This document shows positions 8,202 to 19,164 of a stretch of DNA of 64,000 bases, in pieces. Both the position numbers and the translations under genes were made by a program. Source of the DNA: Roseiarcus sp963758335 (lineage in GTDB: Bacteria; Pseudomonadota; Alphaproteobacteria; Rhizobiales; Beijerinckiaceae); contig CAVWVF010000001.1 in the NCBI GenBank assembly GCA_963758335.1, positions 434,001 to 498,000 on the forward strand. Reading direction: 5' to 3'. Each line of letters begins with the position of its first letter. Within the stretch, counting starts at the first letter, position 1. Under the pieces are notes generated by a model that worked only from the letters and a program-made list of their open reading frames with translations, was not told the origin of the DNA and did not search any database.

Positions 8202-9936
8202 GTAATCGGGGCAAATTTCCGGGCGGAAGGGGGGAGTCAAGCGTTGGAAAGTATGATTCAAGCTGGGGATGTCCGTTGATTCGGGTGATCCGCTTGAGCG
8301 CATGACGCCGGCCGAGCTCATCGGCCTGGTTCGCACTTTGATTGGCGAAGTGACCCGCTTTCAGGCGGAGTACGAGAAGGTGAGCGGGGCGTTGGCCAAG
8401 CTGAGGGTCGAGCATCAGGCGGTCAAGGACGAACTGGCGCGATTGAAGAAACTGCCGCCGCGGCCGCCGCAGAAACCCTCGGGGATGGACAAGGCGACGG
8501 ACCGACCGGATTCGCAAGCGAACGCGCCCAAGGGCGGGCGGTCGACGCAGCGGCGCGGCAGCAACCTGGACAAGCTGACGGTCACGCAAACCATCGAGGT
8601 GAAGGTCGACGCGCCAGCGGGTTCCCGCCACAAGGGCTACGAAGAGATCGTCGTTCAGGACTTGGTTCTGAATCCTTTGGTGACCCGCTATCGGCGCGAG
8701 CGCTGGCAAACGCCGGATGGGAAGACTTCTGATCGCGCCGCTCGATCCCGGGATCGTCGGTGGCTATGGCCCGCATCTTCAGCGCCTGATCTTGATGCTG
8801 CACTTTCAGGGACAGATGACCTGCGAGCGGATTCTGGCGCTGCTGAACGGCGTCGGCGTGGTGATTTCGAAACGCCAGGTGGTGCGCCTGCTGGCCGCCA
8901 AGCTCGAGACGTTCCGCGCTGAGGACGCCGAGGTGCTGAAGACCGGATTGAGCAGCGCTTCCTTCGTCACGGTCGACGACACCGGCGCCCGCCATCGAGG
9001 CAAGAGCGGCGTGACGACCCAGATCGGTTCCGACAGCTTCACCACGTTTCGAACCGGCCCGAGCAAGTCCCGCCTGGCGTTCCTGCGCAATCTCCTGGGC
9101 GGCGCGGCCTCTTACGTGGTCAACGAGGCGGCGCTCGTCTACATGCGGGCTTGCAATCTGAGCCTCAGCCTCATCGACACGCTCGCGGGCCATCCGACGC
9201 GGCTTTTTGCGTCTCACGAAGACTGGACGAGCCATCTGAACGCGCTCGGATTCGCCGATCTCAGGATCACCCCCGATCCGGTGCGGGTCGCCAGCGAGGG
9301 TGCTCTGTGGGGCGCCGTTCGCGAGCAAGGCCTGCTCGGCCAAGCCATCGTCGTGTCAGACGGCGCCGGCCAGTTCCGCGTCGGCGAACACGCCTTGTGC
9401 TGGGTGCACGCCGAACGCCTGGTCCACAAGCTCATCCCCGCCAACGACAAGCAGCGCAACGCGATCGAGGTCGCACGGCGCATGATCTGGTGGTTCTATC
9501 GCGCCTTAAAAGAATACAAGCTCGCCCCGAGCCTCGAGAAAGCCGAGCGTTTGCGGGCGCAGTTCGACCGCATCTTCAACCGCTCCAGAACCGGCTACGC
9601 CACCCTCGACAGCCTGCTCAGGCGCCTCTTTCGCCTCAAGGACGATCTCTTGCGCGTCTCGACCATCCCCATATTCCGCTGCACACCAACGCCTCGGAAA
9701 ACGACATCCGCGTCTTCGTCACCAAGCGCAAAATCTCCGGCGGGACCCTCAGCGACAGAGGCCGCGACGCCCGCGACGTCATGCTCGGGCTCGCCAAGAC
9801 CTGCAGGAAGCTCAAAATCCCCTTCTTCGACTATCTCGGCGCTCGCCTCGCCATTCCAGGCCCCGAAATCCCCGATCTCGCAACTCTCGTCAGGCCCGCC
9901 CCAAGCTAACGCCGCCCGGAAATTCGCCCCGGTTAC
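8202..9936 (+). mobile_element. IS66-family element, copy 1 (tnpC-only type)
   Basis: A 1735-bp element. The left end is GTAATCGGGGCAAATTTCCG; the reverse complement of the right end is GTAACCGGGGCGAATTTCCG, giving terminal inverted repeats of about 25 bp with few mismatches and the GTAA tip typical of IS66. It carries a single transposase gene, as in the ISBst12-like subgroup. It is nearly identical to the copy at 34980-36714, which is in the opposite orientation. Its flanks TCAAAAGC (left) and GCACTCTT (right) do not match each other. Each instead matches one flank of the 34980 copy, which indicates recombination between the two. Confidence 0.93.
8269..9909 (+). pseudogene. IS66 transposase (TnpC), two frameshifts
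   Basis: Equivalent to the intact 546-residue transposase at 35007-36647. Two single-base differences break it. An extra T near 8735 (GAAGACTTCTGATC versus GAAGACTCTGATC) shifts the frame after RWQTPDGK. A missing C near 9657 (GCGTCTCGACC versus GCGTCCTCGACC) shifts it again after KDDLLRV. Transposase features remain readable in pieces: the coiled N-terminal region, the zinc-binding-like segment, FVTVDDTGARHRGKSG, and the C-terminal NASENDIRVF equivalent. It is probably inactive unless the indels are assembly errors. Confidence 0.85.
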
Positions 9937-10290
9937 GCACTCTTGCTCTAACCATTTGAAAACGCTGAAAACAGCAATGGGCAGGCCTTGTAACAAGTTG
10001 GCATGAATGCGCGGTCGGCGCCCTATCCATTTGGCGTCGACGCCTCCTTCTCAACCTTCCTGAAGGAGACCGTCGAATTGTCCGGTTCCGTCGAACCCTA
10101 CGGGGTCTTCCCATGGCGCGTCGCACCGAAGGCGGAGTCGTCTGGAAGCCGGGAAATGGCGCCGCAATATCTTGAAAAGATTGAATCTGCGCCGGGAAAT
10201 GGTACGGCCCCGCAACCCTCGAACCCCCAAGATCTTGGACAGGATCGCGCCGAAAACGCAGGGCCCGGCGTCCATGAACCGCGACGCGGC
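9937..10290. other. Gene-free stretch between IS66 copy 1 and tam
   Basis: No convincing gene was found. Bases 9949-10004 form a 56-bp dispersed repeat also present at 26200-26255. The first 8 bases, GCACTCTT, are the original target duplication of the IS66 copy now at 34980-36714. Confidence 0.5.
9949..10004 (-). repeat. 56-bp dispersed repeat, copy 1
   Basis: Read on the minus strand it starts ATGCCAACT and continues CAAG..TGCCCATTGC, GTTTT and GCGTTTTCAA to GGTTA. It matches 26200-26255 on the plus strand at about 80% identity by eye. Both copies sit close to IS66 elements. Function unknown. Confidence 0.7.
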
Positions 10291-11092
10291 TCAGCCTCTG
10301 GTGGCCACAATGAACAAGCGCGGATAAGCAAACAGCACTTTGCCGTCCGACCGCATCGGATAGGCGCCGCGCAGCTCCCTGCGATATTGGTCGAGGAATG
10401 CGCTTCGCTCGTCGTTCGAGAGCCGCTCCAGGAAGGGCCTGCAGCGGCGATCCCGCGAACCAGTCGACGATGCCGTCGGCCCCGTCGAAGGCGTAGACAT
10501 AGGTCGTGCTCCACAACTCGATGCGAGAGCAGACGGGCCGCAGCCATTCGTAATAATCCTCGGCGATCAGCGGTTGCGACTTGACAACCGGCGCGAGCCG
10601 CGACCACCACGGGCCTTCGGCGGCGACCATCCGCATCAGCGCATGAGACGATTCTCGCGCGGCCGAGGGCATCTGAACCGCGAACACGCCGCCCTGCGCC
10701 AGCATGGAGGCCAGCCGCGGAAACAGCTCATGGTGGTCGGGCAGGAACTGCAGGGCGCCGTTAGCGTAGATGAGGTCCGCGCCCTCGTCCGGCGTCCAAT
10801 CGGTGATGTCCTGCTGGACGAAGCGCACGTTTGGCGCACGCCTGCGCGCGTGATCGAGCATCGCCTCCGACGTATCGACACCAGTGATCCGGGCTCCGGG
10901 AAAGCGGTTGGTCAATAGTCCCGCGCTGTTCCCTGGACCGCAGCCGAGGTCATAGACGAGGCGGGCGGAAGCGAGCGGGACGCGCGCGAGAAGATCGCGC
11001 GCCGCGCGCATCCGCTCCTCTTCGAATCTCATGTAGAGAGTCGGATCCCAATCACGTCGGGGGTCGGATTGGACGGGAGCGGCAAAAGTCAT
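10291..11092 (-). pseudogene. tam: Trans-aconitate 2-methyltransferase, frameshifted
   Basis: A SAM-dependent methyltransferase that would methylate trans-aconitate, an inhibitory by-product of aconitase. The N-terminus MTFAAPVQSDPRRDWDPTLY and the SAM motif LVYDLGCGPGNSAGLL are clear, followed by ITGVDTSEAMLDHA and DLIYANGALQFLPDH. The frame breaks near 10437 after FAGSPLQ: one extra base in a CAGGCCC run moves the C-terminus to another frame. There it continues as PFLERLSNDERSAF and ends FAYPRLFIVATRG. Apart from this one-base shift the gene looks full length, so it is either a recent pseudogene or a sequencing error. Confidence 0.85.
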
Positions 11093-11197
11093 AGCGGATC
11101 CAGACCGTTGGTAAGTCGAACCAGTTGCCCGACAGAGACTTTGTTACGTTAGTCTACTGTTTTTGTCAACTAAGGGCGATCCACATCGAGAAGCGCC

Positions 11198-11790
11198 TCA
11201 AGCTTCAGCGCCTCCTCGAGTTCCTGCGGGGGTCCGATAGAGGTGCGCTCGCAGGCCGGCGCGCTCCGCGCCAGTCACGTTCCCGGCGCTGTCGTCAATG
11301 AAGAGAGTCGCCGTCGGGTCGGCGCGCAGGCGCTTAAGGCAACCGAGATAGGCGTCGGGGTCCGGCTTCCGGGCGTGAAACTCGGCGGAAACGAAAAGTC
11401 GTCGCCGAAAATCGGACGAAGGTCCGGACAGATGGCGTCGACCTCGCGCTTCACCAGGAGGTTGTTGTTGGTCAGCACAACGACCCGGGCCCGTCGGCGA
11501 ATCAAAGCGGCGAGCGCGAGCGTTTCCGGAATCGGCGTCACCGCGGCCCGCAGGGCCTCGGCCCAGTCGCCCCGGGTCAGCGGCCACCCGAGACGTTCGC
11601 CGAAGCCTGCGAGATACGCATCCGCGCGCATCACGCCTTCATCGCCGGAATCTGCGAACCCCGAACCCCCGATCGCCGCTTCGACGGCTGCCGCCGGCTT
11701 GCCGCAGAGCCGCGCGAGACGCGCGACACGCACGCCGCGGTCGTAGCGGAAGAGCACGTCGTTCATGTCAAAAAGGACGGTCGAGATCAT
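11198..11790 (-). pseudogene. HAD-superfamily (IA) hydrolase, frameshifted
   Basis: The N-terminus MISTVLFDMNDVLFRYDRG carries HAD motif I in the form FDMNDVL, with Asn where most members have a second catalytic acidic residue two positions on. Motif II is VVVLTNNNL. After PIFGDDF one T appears to be missing from a T run near 11397, and the protein continues in another frame: FVSAEFHARKPDPDAYL (motif III Lys) and TLFIDDSAGNVTGAERAG (motif IV). The start was chosen at 11790 because it begins directly at the first beta strand. Substrate unknown; relatives include epoxide-hydrolase N-domain-like phosphatases. Confidence 0.75.
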
Positions 11791-11980
11791 CGGAATTGGC
11801 TCACGCAAACTCGGCGCCAATCCGGCGCGGACCGCCCGGCGCCATGCGAGGCGAAAGGACTGCTCGTACTGTGACGCGCGTCACAGCGCCGGCGCGAACG
11901 GCGTGGTTAACAGAAAGCGGCTTGAAAACGATGCCGGGCGATCGGGGTCTAGGTTACGACGAATAAGGGACTGGACCGCA

Positions 11981-12199
11981 ATGGTGAGCGTCATGGGAAT
12001 CGAGAAGCACGCGGCGTTCTACCGCGCATATCAGCCCGACGATCGCAGCCTGTTTCCGGTCGCGATCGTTCTGGCGACGCTGGTGGCGCTCTGGCTGCTC
12101 GTCTATCTGGTGAGCTCAGTCGGCCCGCAACCGGGGCCGGCGGGGGTTCAGGCGCCGCCGCACCCGGCTTACACCGTCTCCCACCCCGCAAGTCACTGA
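11981..12199 (+). CDS. Small single-pass membrane protein, unknown
   Basis: 72 residues starting MVSVMGIEKHAAFYRAYQPD, with one hydrophobic helix (about 27-46, LFPVAIVLATLVALWLLVYLV) and a Pro/His-rich tail. An alternative start is ATG 11993. It stands alone between the divergent HAD gene and an IS66 remnant. I do not recognise a family. Coding status is supported by the clear membrane helix and codon use. Confidence 0.5.
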   Translation: MVSVMGIEKHAAFYRAYQPDDRSLFPVAIVLATLVALWLLVYLVSSVGPQPGPAGVQAPPHPAYTVSHPASH

Positions 12200-12257
12200 G
12201 AGAAGGCGCGTCCCGGCCGCGCGAATGCGAACCGCGTGGATTCTTATTGGCGTTGTG

Positions 12258-13013
12258 GCGTAGCCGGTTCGGCGCTTGAAGATGCGATCGAATTGCGCGC
12301 GCAGGAGGCTCGCCTGTTCCACGCTCGGGGCGAGCTTGTAGTCCTTCAAGCGCCGATAGAACCACCAGACCATGCGCTTGGCGACCTCGACGGCGTTGCG
12401 CTGTTTGTCGTTGGCGGGAAGGAGCTTGTGGATGAGGCGCTCGGCATGCACCCAACACAGCGCGTGATCGCCGATGCGGAACTGGCCGGCGTCGTCGGAA
12501 ACGACGACCGCGCCCGCGAGCAGGCCCTCGGCCTCGATCGCGCCCTACAGCGCCGCTTCGCTGGAGAGGCGCACCGGGTCGGGCGTGACCCGCAAGTCGG
12601 CAAGGCCGAGCGCGCGCAAGTGACCCGTCCATTCCTCGTGAGAGCCAAAGTCCCGCAAAGCATGGCCGGCGAGCCGGTCGATGACGGCCTGCGGCAGATC
12701 GGCGCCGCGCATATAGGCGATCGTGGCGGCATTGATCACATAGCGCGCCGCGCCCCGCGAGCAATCGGCTCAGGAAAGCCAGACGCGACTTGCCCGGCCC
12801 GGTGCGGAACGCGGCGAACCGGTCGGAGCCGATGTGGGTGGTGAAACAGACTTTGCCCGCATGGCGCGCCCCGGTGTCGTCGACGGTGACGAATGGCGCC
12901 CCGGCAAGGCCCGCCCGCAACACCGCCTCGTCCTCGGCGCGGAAGCCGTCCAGTTTCGCGGCCAGCAGCCGCACCACCTGACGTTTGGAGATCAGCAGAC
13001 CCAGCGGCCAGAA
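12258..13013 (-). pseudogene. Divergent IS66 transposase remnant
   Basis: Pieces in several frames on the minus strand match the IS66 transposase at clearly lower identity than copies 1-3: ISKRQVVRLLAAKLDGFRAE, APFVTVDDTGARHAGK, GSDRFAAFRTGPGKSRLAFL, HAERLIHKLLPANDKQRNAV, KRMVWWFYRRLKDYKLAPS. Both the N-terminal third and the C-terminal catalytic end are absent. It is therefore an older, independent IS66 relic, not a product of the 1735-bp element. Confidence 0.85.
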
Positions 13014-13143
13014 GCGCCACGATCCGTTCGCAGGGGCATCTCCAGCCCTGGTCGAGAAGGACCATCGCGTTCGCCCGGCGGGCTATGCGGTATTCCGCAA
13101 GTCCGTCCCGCGCAATGCCGAGCAAGGCCTGCCCGGTCGCTAC
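13014..13143 (-). pseudogene. Transposase fragment, IS630-like
   Basis: The minus-strand segment reads GLAEYRIARRANAMVLLDQG then WRCPCERIVALLAAG. This resembles the N-terminal helix-turn-helix region of IS630-type transposases (RRANA..LLDDGWS.E.IA). It is wedged between the IS66 relic and the aldehyde dehydrogenase stub. The assignment rests on this short motif only. Confidence 0.45.
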
Positions 13144-13718
13144 CCGAGTTGAACACGCCCTCGGCGATGCCGGAGCGAACCAGAATTTCGGCGAGCGCGT
13201 GGGCCGAACTCGGCACGAGTTCGGCCTGCTTGAAAACGACTGCCGTAAGCGAGCGCCGGCGCGATCTTCCATGCCGGAATCGCGATCGGAAAATTCCAAG
13301 GGGAGATGATTCCGATCACGCCGACCGGCTCACGCGTCGTCTCGATGTCGATGTTTGGTCGCACGGAAGCGAACTTCTCGCCCGGGATTCTCAGCGCCTC
13401 GCCGGCGAAGAAGTCGAAGATCTGGGCGGCTCGGCCGACCTCGTATGTCGGTTCCATGAGGGTCTTGCACTCTTCGCGGGCAAGAAGACGAGCCAGTTCC
13501 TCGCGCCGCGTGAGGATCTCCATCGCGACTCGCAGCAGGATGTCGTGCCGCTCCTGAGGCGTCGTGCGCGCCCCGGCCGGAAAGGCGGCATGGGCGGCCT
13601 TGACCGCGGCGTCGGTCTGAGCGTATTCGCCCACCACGTCGCGCGTGTCCGACGGGTTGATGTTGCGCGAGACGGCCGCGCCGTCGCCCGCGATAAGGTG
13701 TTTGTGCACCCCGACCAT
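13144..13718 (-). pseudogene. Aldehyde dehydrogenase, N-terminal stub
   Basis: NAD(P)-dependent aldehyde dehydrogenase family. MVGVHKHLIAG, NINPSDTRDVVGEYAQ, the region ending PVGVIGIISPWNFPIAIPAW and KIAPALAYG are typical N-terminal and cofactor-binding segments. A one-base shift then moves the frame to AELVPSSAHALAEILVRSGI and AEGVFN, where homology ends abruptly against insertion-sequence debris at about 13143. The catalytic Glu and Cys region (about 300 residues) is missing. The start MVGVHKHL is at 13718. It resembles ketoglutarate-semialdehyde dehydrogenases; the substrate cannot be decided. Confidence 0.85.
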
Positions 13719-13836
13719 TCGCCTCACCACTGCCTGGACCGATGATCCGCCGGATGGCCGGCGCCGCCGGAGCCGGATTTCCGCAAACACAAGATGCAGG
13801 TGTAAGCTGGACGTTCGGACGGCAGTCGCCATCCGG

Positions 13837-14424
13837 TTATGGCAGCCGCATCCTGTCAGCGAGATCGACGAGAACGGCGCCGTCCTGCCAAATGTCGTTG
13901 TGATCGTTCGAATCGTCCCCCGGCCGGTGCAGGAATTCGCCGGTCGAGCCCTGATTCATATGCGCGTCGTGGACGCCGTCGCCCTCGCTGTAGAAGCGGC
14001 CGAACACATAGACGTGCGCCTGCTGCTGACAGGCTCTCGAGAGCGGGCGCTTCAGCGACGCGACGGGCTCGGCCGCTTCGGAGCCGTCCATGACGTCGCT
14101 GTCCCGCCATTCTCCCGTGTTCGCCAGGAGGTCGCTGCGGATGAAGTCGAGCGCCGGCAGGCCGGTTGCGCCGGTCAGCGGGTTCGATCCCGCCGGCGCC
14201 GCCGAGAGCTTGGCGATCAGCCGATGCCTGAAATCGAAGACGAGCTTGTATTTCAACAAATCGTCGGAATCGTTGGTTCCGACGTTGACGGCGACGTCCC
14301 ACCGGGGCCCGTCGACGAGCAGACTGAAATGCTGGTGGTACTGGATTTCCGAGCGGCGGCGCATTGCCTTGAGCACCGGCTCCGACGTCATTCTCGCCTT
14401 GACGAATCCGTAAGACAATCCCAA
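13837..14424 (-). CDS. DUF2278 (YukJ-like) protein, C-terminus probably lost
   Basis: 195 residues beginning MGLSYGFVKARMTSEP. Features of DUF2278 proteins are seen: IQYHQHFSLLVDG, WDVAVNV, LPALDFIRSDLL, AHVYVFGRFYS, GVHDAHMNQGSTGEF and HNDIWQDGAVLVDL. Family members as I recall them continue about 20-30 residues beyond the last motif (an aromatic-rich tail). Here the frame ends early at RMRLP, which suggests a 3' frameshift or truncation. Function of the family is unknown. Confidence 0.65.
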   Translation of the reverse strand: MGLSYGFVKARMTSEPVLKAMRRRSEIQYHQHFSLLVDGPRWDVAVNVGTNDSDDLLKYKLVFDFRHRLIAKLSAAPAGSNPLTGATGLPALDFIRSDLLANTGEWRDSDVMDGSEAAEPVASLKRPLSRACQQQAHVYVFGRFYSEGDGVHDAHMNQGSTGEFLHRPGDDSNDHNDIWQDGAVLVDLADRMRLP

Positions 14425-14479
14425 CCGGCCCCCCCGATCGAAGCACGGGCGATGCGCTCCTTGCCATGAGCGACGCTTC

Positions 14480-15983
14480 TCAAGAGACGCGCGCCGCCTT
14501 CTCCGCCTTATAGAGCGCGCGATAGCGCCTGAGACGCGGCGCGTGCACCGCGGCGCTCTTCGAATCAGGCTCGAAGGCGCGCTGGGTCGGCGGGCGGGCG
14601 CAGACCATATCCACGCTTCCGGCGCCCGCGGCGAGCATGCCGAGCCGCGCCGCGCCGAGCGCCGCGCCCGCCTCCGCCCCCTGCGCGAGGTCGATCGTCA
14701 GGCCGGTCACGTTGGCGATCATCTGGCCCCAGAAATCCGACCGCGCGCCGCCGCCGACGAGGAGCGGCCGGTCCGGCCGCGCGCCGGCGGCGTCGAGCAC
14801 GTCGAGGGCATCGGCGAAGGAGAAGGCGACGCCCTCCATCACGGCGAAGACGAGCGCGTCGGCGCCGTGGCTGGCGCGAAGGCCCGCGAACATGCCGGTC
14901 GCCTCGGCGTCGTTATGGGGCGTGCGCTCGCCGCTGAGATAGGGCAAAAAGATCGGCGCGGAGGCGACGGCGCTCTGCGAGCGGGCAAAGGCTTCCGCCG
15001 TGAGGACGAGATTAGCGATGTCGCGCTCCCGGCCGAGGACGCCCGCGATCCACGACAGCGCAGAGGCGGCCGACAGCATCACCGACATGCCCGTGCCAGC
15101 GATCGGGGAGCGCATGGCAGAAGGCGTGCAGCGTGCGCTCGGGCAGGCTTATGAAGCGGTCGGTGACGGAGAACACGACACCCGACGTGCCGAGCGAGAC
15201 GAAACCCGATCCCGGCGCGGTCGCGCCGACGCCGATCGCCGAGGCCGCGTTGTCGCCGCCCCCACCGGCGATCGGAATCGCGCGCCCTTCGAGGCCCCAG
15301 GCCTTTGCGATCGCGGGCGAAAGATGCGCCGAGACCTCCGAGCCCTCGACCAGCCGCGGCATGGCGGCGAGCGAAAGCCCGGTCGCGGCGAGCAGGTCCG
15401 CGTCCCAGCGCCGCTTGCCGACGTCGAGCCAGGACGTCCCGGAGGCGTCGGACATTTCCGACACTGCTTCCCCCGATAGGCGAAGGCGGACGTAGTCCTT
15501 CGGCACGAGCACGCGCTTCGTCGCTTTCGCGACCTCGGGTTCGTGCGCCGCGACCCACAGCATCTTCGGCGCGGTGAAGCCCGGCATGGCGAGATTGCCG
15601 GTGCGCTTCTCGACGTCGGGCACGCGACGCTTGAGCTCCGCGCATTCGGCGAAGGAGCGGACGTCGTTCCAGAGAATCGCGGGACGGAGCGGCCTGTCGT
15701 TCACGTCGATGAGCGTCGCGCCGTGCATTTGCCCCGAGAGGCCTATTCCCGCGAGCGCCGCGAGGGCCGACGGCGCCCGACGGCGGATCGCCGCGACCGC
15801 CCCCTCGACGCCGTCGAACCAGTCGTCCGGGTTCTGCTCGCTCCACATGGGATGGGGGCGGGCGACGCTGAGCGGGGCGGAGGCTTCGGCGACGACCCGC
15901 TGCTCGGCGTCGATCAGCAGCGCCTTCACCGACGACGTGCCGATGTCGAGCCCGAGATATGTTGCTTGTTCGCGCTGAGCCAT
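14480..15983 (-). pseudogene. xylB: Xylulokinase, single frameshift
   Basis: FGGY-family carbohydrate kinase phosphorylating D-xylulose to enter the pentose-phosphate pathway. The N-terminal half starts at 15983 and shows YLGLDIGTSSVKALLID (phosphate-binding), GLSGQMHGATLID, RPAILWNDVRS, SDASGTSWLDV and GGGGDNAASAIG. After HALPDRWHG a one-base insertion in a G run (CACGGGCATG, about 15089) shifts the frame. The C-terminal half continues as MSVMLSAASALSWI, FLPYLSGERTPHND and LLVGGGARSDFWGQMIA. Both halves are otherwise complete (about 500 residues). No xylose isomerase or transporter is adjacent. Confidence 0.88.
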
Positions 15984-16078
15984 GGCGGCCTCCCTCCCGT
16001 GCGGAGCCACCATAAGCGCAAAGCCGCGGGCTTGTCGCCGGGGCTCTGCGTCGCAGCCGACGTCCTGGGCTCACATGC

Positions 16079-16107
16079 AAAAAGCCCCGGCCATGCAGCC
16101 GGGGCTT
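16079..16107 (-). terminator. Factor-independent terminator of cspA
   Basis: Read on the minus strand: stem AAGCCCCGGC / GCCGGGGCTT with a short loop (TGCAT-type), followed by a run of T. It lies about 30 bp after the cspA stop and is the clearest terminator in the window. Confidence 0.85.
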
Positions 16108-16136
16108 CGGTTGGGTCAGAACACGAGGAAAAGGGT

Positions 16137-16346
16137 TCAGGCAACCTTCAGGTTGCCGGCCGACGAGCGGCCGGTGCGCTTGTCCGGAACGATGTCATAG
16201 GCCAGCTTCTGGCCCTCGTTGAGCTCGCGCAATCCGGCCCGCTCGACTGCGCTGATGTGGACGAACACGTCCTTCCCGCCGTCGTCAGGCTGTATGAAGC
16301 CGAATCCCTTTGTCGCGTTGAACCATTTCACGGTTCCCGTAGCCAT
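16137..16346 (-). CDS. cspA: Cold-shock domain protein
   Basis: 69-residue single-stranded nucleic-acid chaperone of the CspA family. MATGTVKWFNATKGFGFIQP contains RNP1 (KGFGFI); DVFVHISAVERAG contains RNP2 (VFVHI). Length and sequence are typical of alphaproteobacterial CspA. A region of about 150 bp upstream without a gene may hold a long leader as in other csp genes, although no specific thermosensor was identified. A strong terminator follows. Confidence 0.96.
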   Translation of the reverse strand: MATGTVKWFNATKGFGFIQPDDGGKDVFVHISAVERAGLRELNEGQKLAYDIVPDKRTGRSSAGNLKVA

Positions 16347-16542
16347 AGAGTCTTCCCGTCGTGCAGTTTAGGTCGAGCGAAAGCGCAAGAGCGTCGCTTC
16401 CGCTATCGGTGCGGAAGCTTTCGTCGGCGCGTGTCGCGAAACGCGAAACCACGTCGTCGTCGGCCGACATCGATATCTTTTCTTAGCGAGGGAACGTGGT
16501 GAATATATGGCTCTGCGACTTTCGTCGCAGAGAGGGGAGACG

Positions 16543-17826
16543 TCACAACCATCCGCCCGCCGCGTGGGCGATTTGGGCGCCCGCCTCGTAATAGGCTTCC
16601 CGCAGCGCCGGCAGCGTCGGAGTGTCGGGCGTCGTGACCGGAAGCGGCAGGTCCTTTTCGGCGACCCGGCCGAGAATGTGATCGGCGAGCACGCGCCCGA
16701 ACACCGTGCCCGGGCCGATGCCCCGCCCGTTGTAGCCGCAGAAGGTTACGACGTTGTCGGCGAGGCGATGGAAACGCGGCAGGTTGTCGGCGGTCATACC
16801 GATCATGCCGCACCATTGATGCTCAAACCGCACGTGTCCGAGGCGGGGGAAAAGCTTCCCAAGCGCCCGCCGCGCCCAGGCGCAATGGACCGCAAGACCT
16901 GTTCCGCGCAAGGCCCCGACGCTGCCAAACAGGAGCCGCCCGGCGCCGTCGAAGCGGAAAGAGCTGAGGATCGTCCTAGTGTCCCAGCAGCCTTCGCGGC
17001 CCGGAAGGATGGCGGCCTGCAGATCGGCGCTGAGCGCGTGGGTGGCAAAATTGAAATAGGGCAAGAGAATCTGCTCGCGCCTGACGTCCGGCCAGGGCGC
17101 GCCGCCATAGGCGTCGGTCGCGACCGCGACCCAGTCGGCGACGACGGTCCCCTCGCCTGCCGTCAGCGTCCATTTCCTGCCGGTCCGCTCCGCCGCGCTG
17201 ACCGGGCTTTGCGTATGGATGGTGGCGCCGGCGGCGACGGCCGCGCGCGCGAGGCCGCGCGCGTAGGCGAGCGGCTGGATGGTGCCCGCGCGCATGTCGA
17301 GGAGCGATCCGGCGTAGCCCTCGGCGCCTGTGCGCTTGGCGGTCTCCTCGCGCGACAGCACGCGCACCGGCGCGCCGCGCGCGCGCCATTGCCGCGCCCG
17401 TTCGTCGATCTCCGCGACGCCTCTGCGGCCGACGGCGCAGTGCAGCGTGCCGTTGTGCACCGGTTCGCAGTCGAGCTTATGCTGTTCGATCGTCTCCCAG
17501 ACTGCGGCCGGGGCGCCGCCGAGCAGGGTCAGCGCACGCTCGCCGTATTCCGCGCCGAGCACTTTCAGCATTTCGCGCGGCATCACCCACATTCCGGCGT
17601 TGACGAGGCCGACGTTGCGGCCCGCGCCGCCGAAGCCGATCTCGGCCGCCTCCAGCGCGACGACCTTCGCGCCTGCTTCGGCGAGCCGGAGAGCCGCGGA
17701 AAGACCGGTGTACCCGCAGCCGACGACGGCAACGTCGGCCTTGACCTCACCGGCGAGCTGGGCCGTCGGCGGCGCAAGCGGCGCGGTTACTTCCCACAGG
17801 CCGTGCGAAAGCGGATCGTTCTGCAT
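16543..17826 (-). CDS. FAD-dependent oxidoreductase, DAO family (PuuB-like)
   Basis: 427 residues. The FAD Rossmann motif VVGCGYTGLSAALRLAEAG (about 34-53) is followed by EAAEIGFGGAGRNVGLVNAG, the segment typical of gamma-glutamylputrescine oxidase-like enzymes. The C-terminal FAD-contact segment is FCGYNGRGIGPGTVFGRVLA. It probably oxidises an amine or amino acid to an imine using O2 or a quinone; the substrate is not determinable. It is divergent from gcdH with a 131-bp gap that should contain both promoters. Intact. Confidence 0.85.
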   Translation of the reverse strand: MQNDPLSHGLWEVTAPLAPPTAQLAGEVKADVAVVGCGYTGLSAALRLAEAGAKVVALEAAEIGFGGAGRNVGLVNAGMWVMPREMLKVLGAEYGERALTLLGGAPAAVWETIEQHKLDCEPVHNGTLHCAVGRRGVAEIDERARQWRARGAPVRVLSREETAKRTGAEGYAGSLLDMRAGTIQPLAYARGLARAAVAAGATIHTQSPVSAAERTGRKWTLTAGEGTVVADWVAVATDAYGGAPWPDVRREQILLPYFNFATHALSADLQAAILPGREGCWDTRTILSSFRFDGAGRLLFGSVGALRGTGLAVHCAWARRALGKLFPRLGHVRFEHQWCGMIGMTADNLPRFHRLADNVVTFCGYNGRGIGPGTVFGRVLADHILGRVAEKDLPLPVTTPDTPTLPALREAYYEAGAQIAHAAGGWL

Positions 17827-17957
17827 CTCGCTTCGAATCCTTGCCTTACACGATGATAGGCTCGCCGCTCTGCGCGTTCCACCCGTCGCGGCGAGGCCTC
17901 GACGACCTTGGAAAGCCGGAATAAAGATCGGGAAAGCGTTCCCGAGAGAGACAAACC

Positions 17958-19160
<1,203 letters not shown>

Positions 19161-19164
19161 GGGC

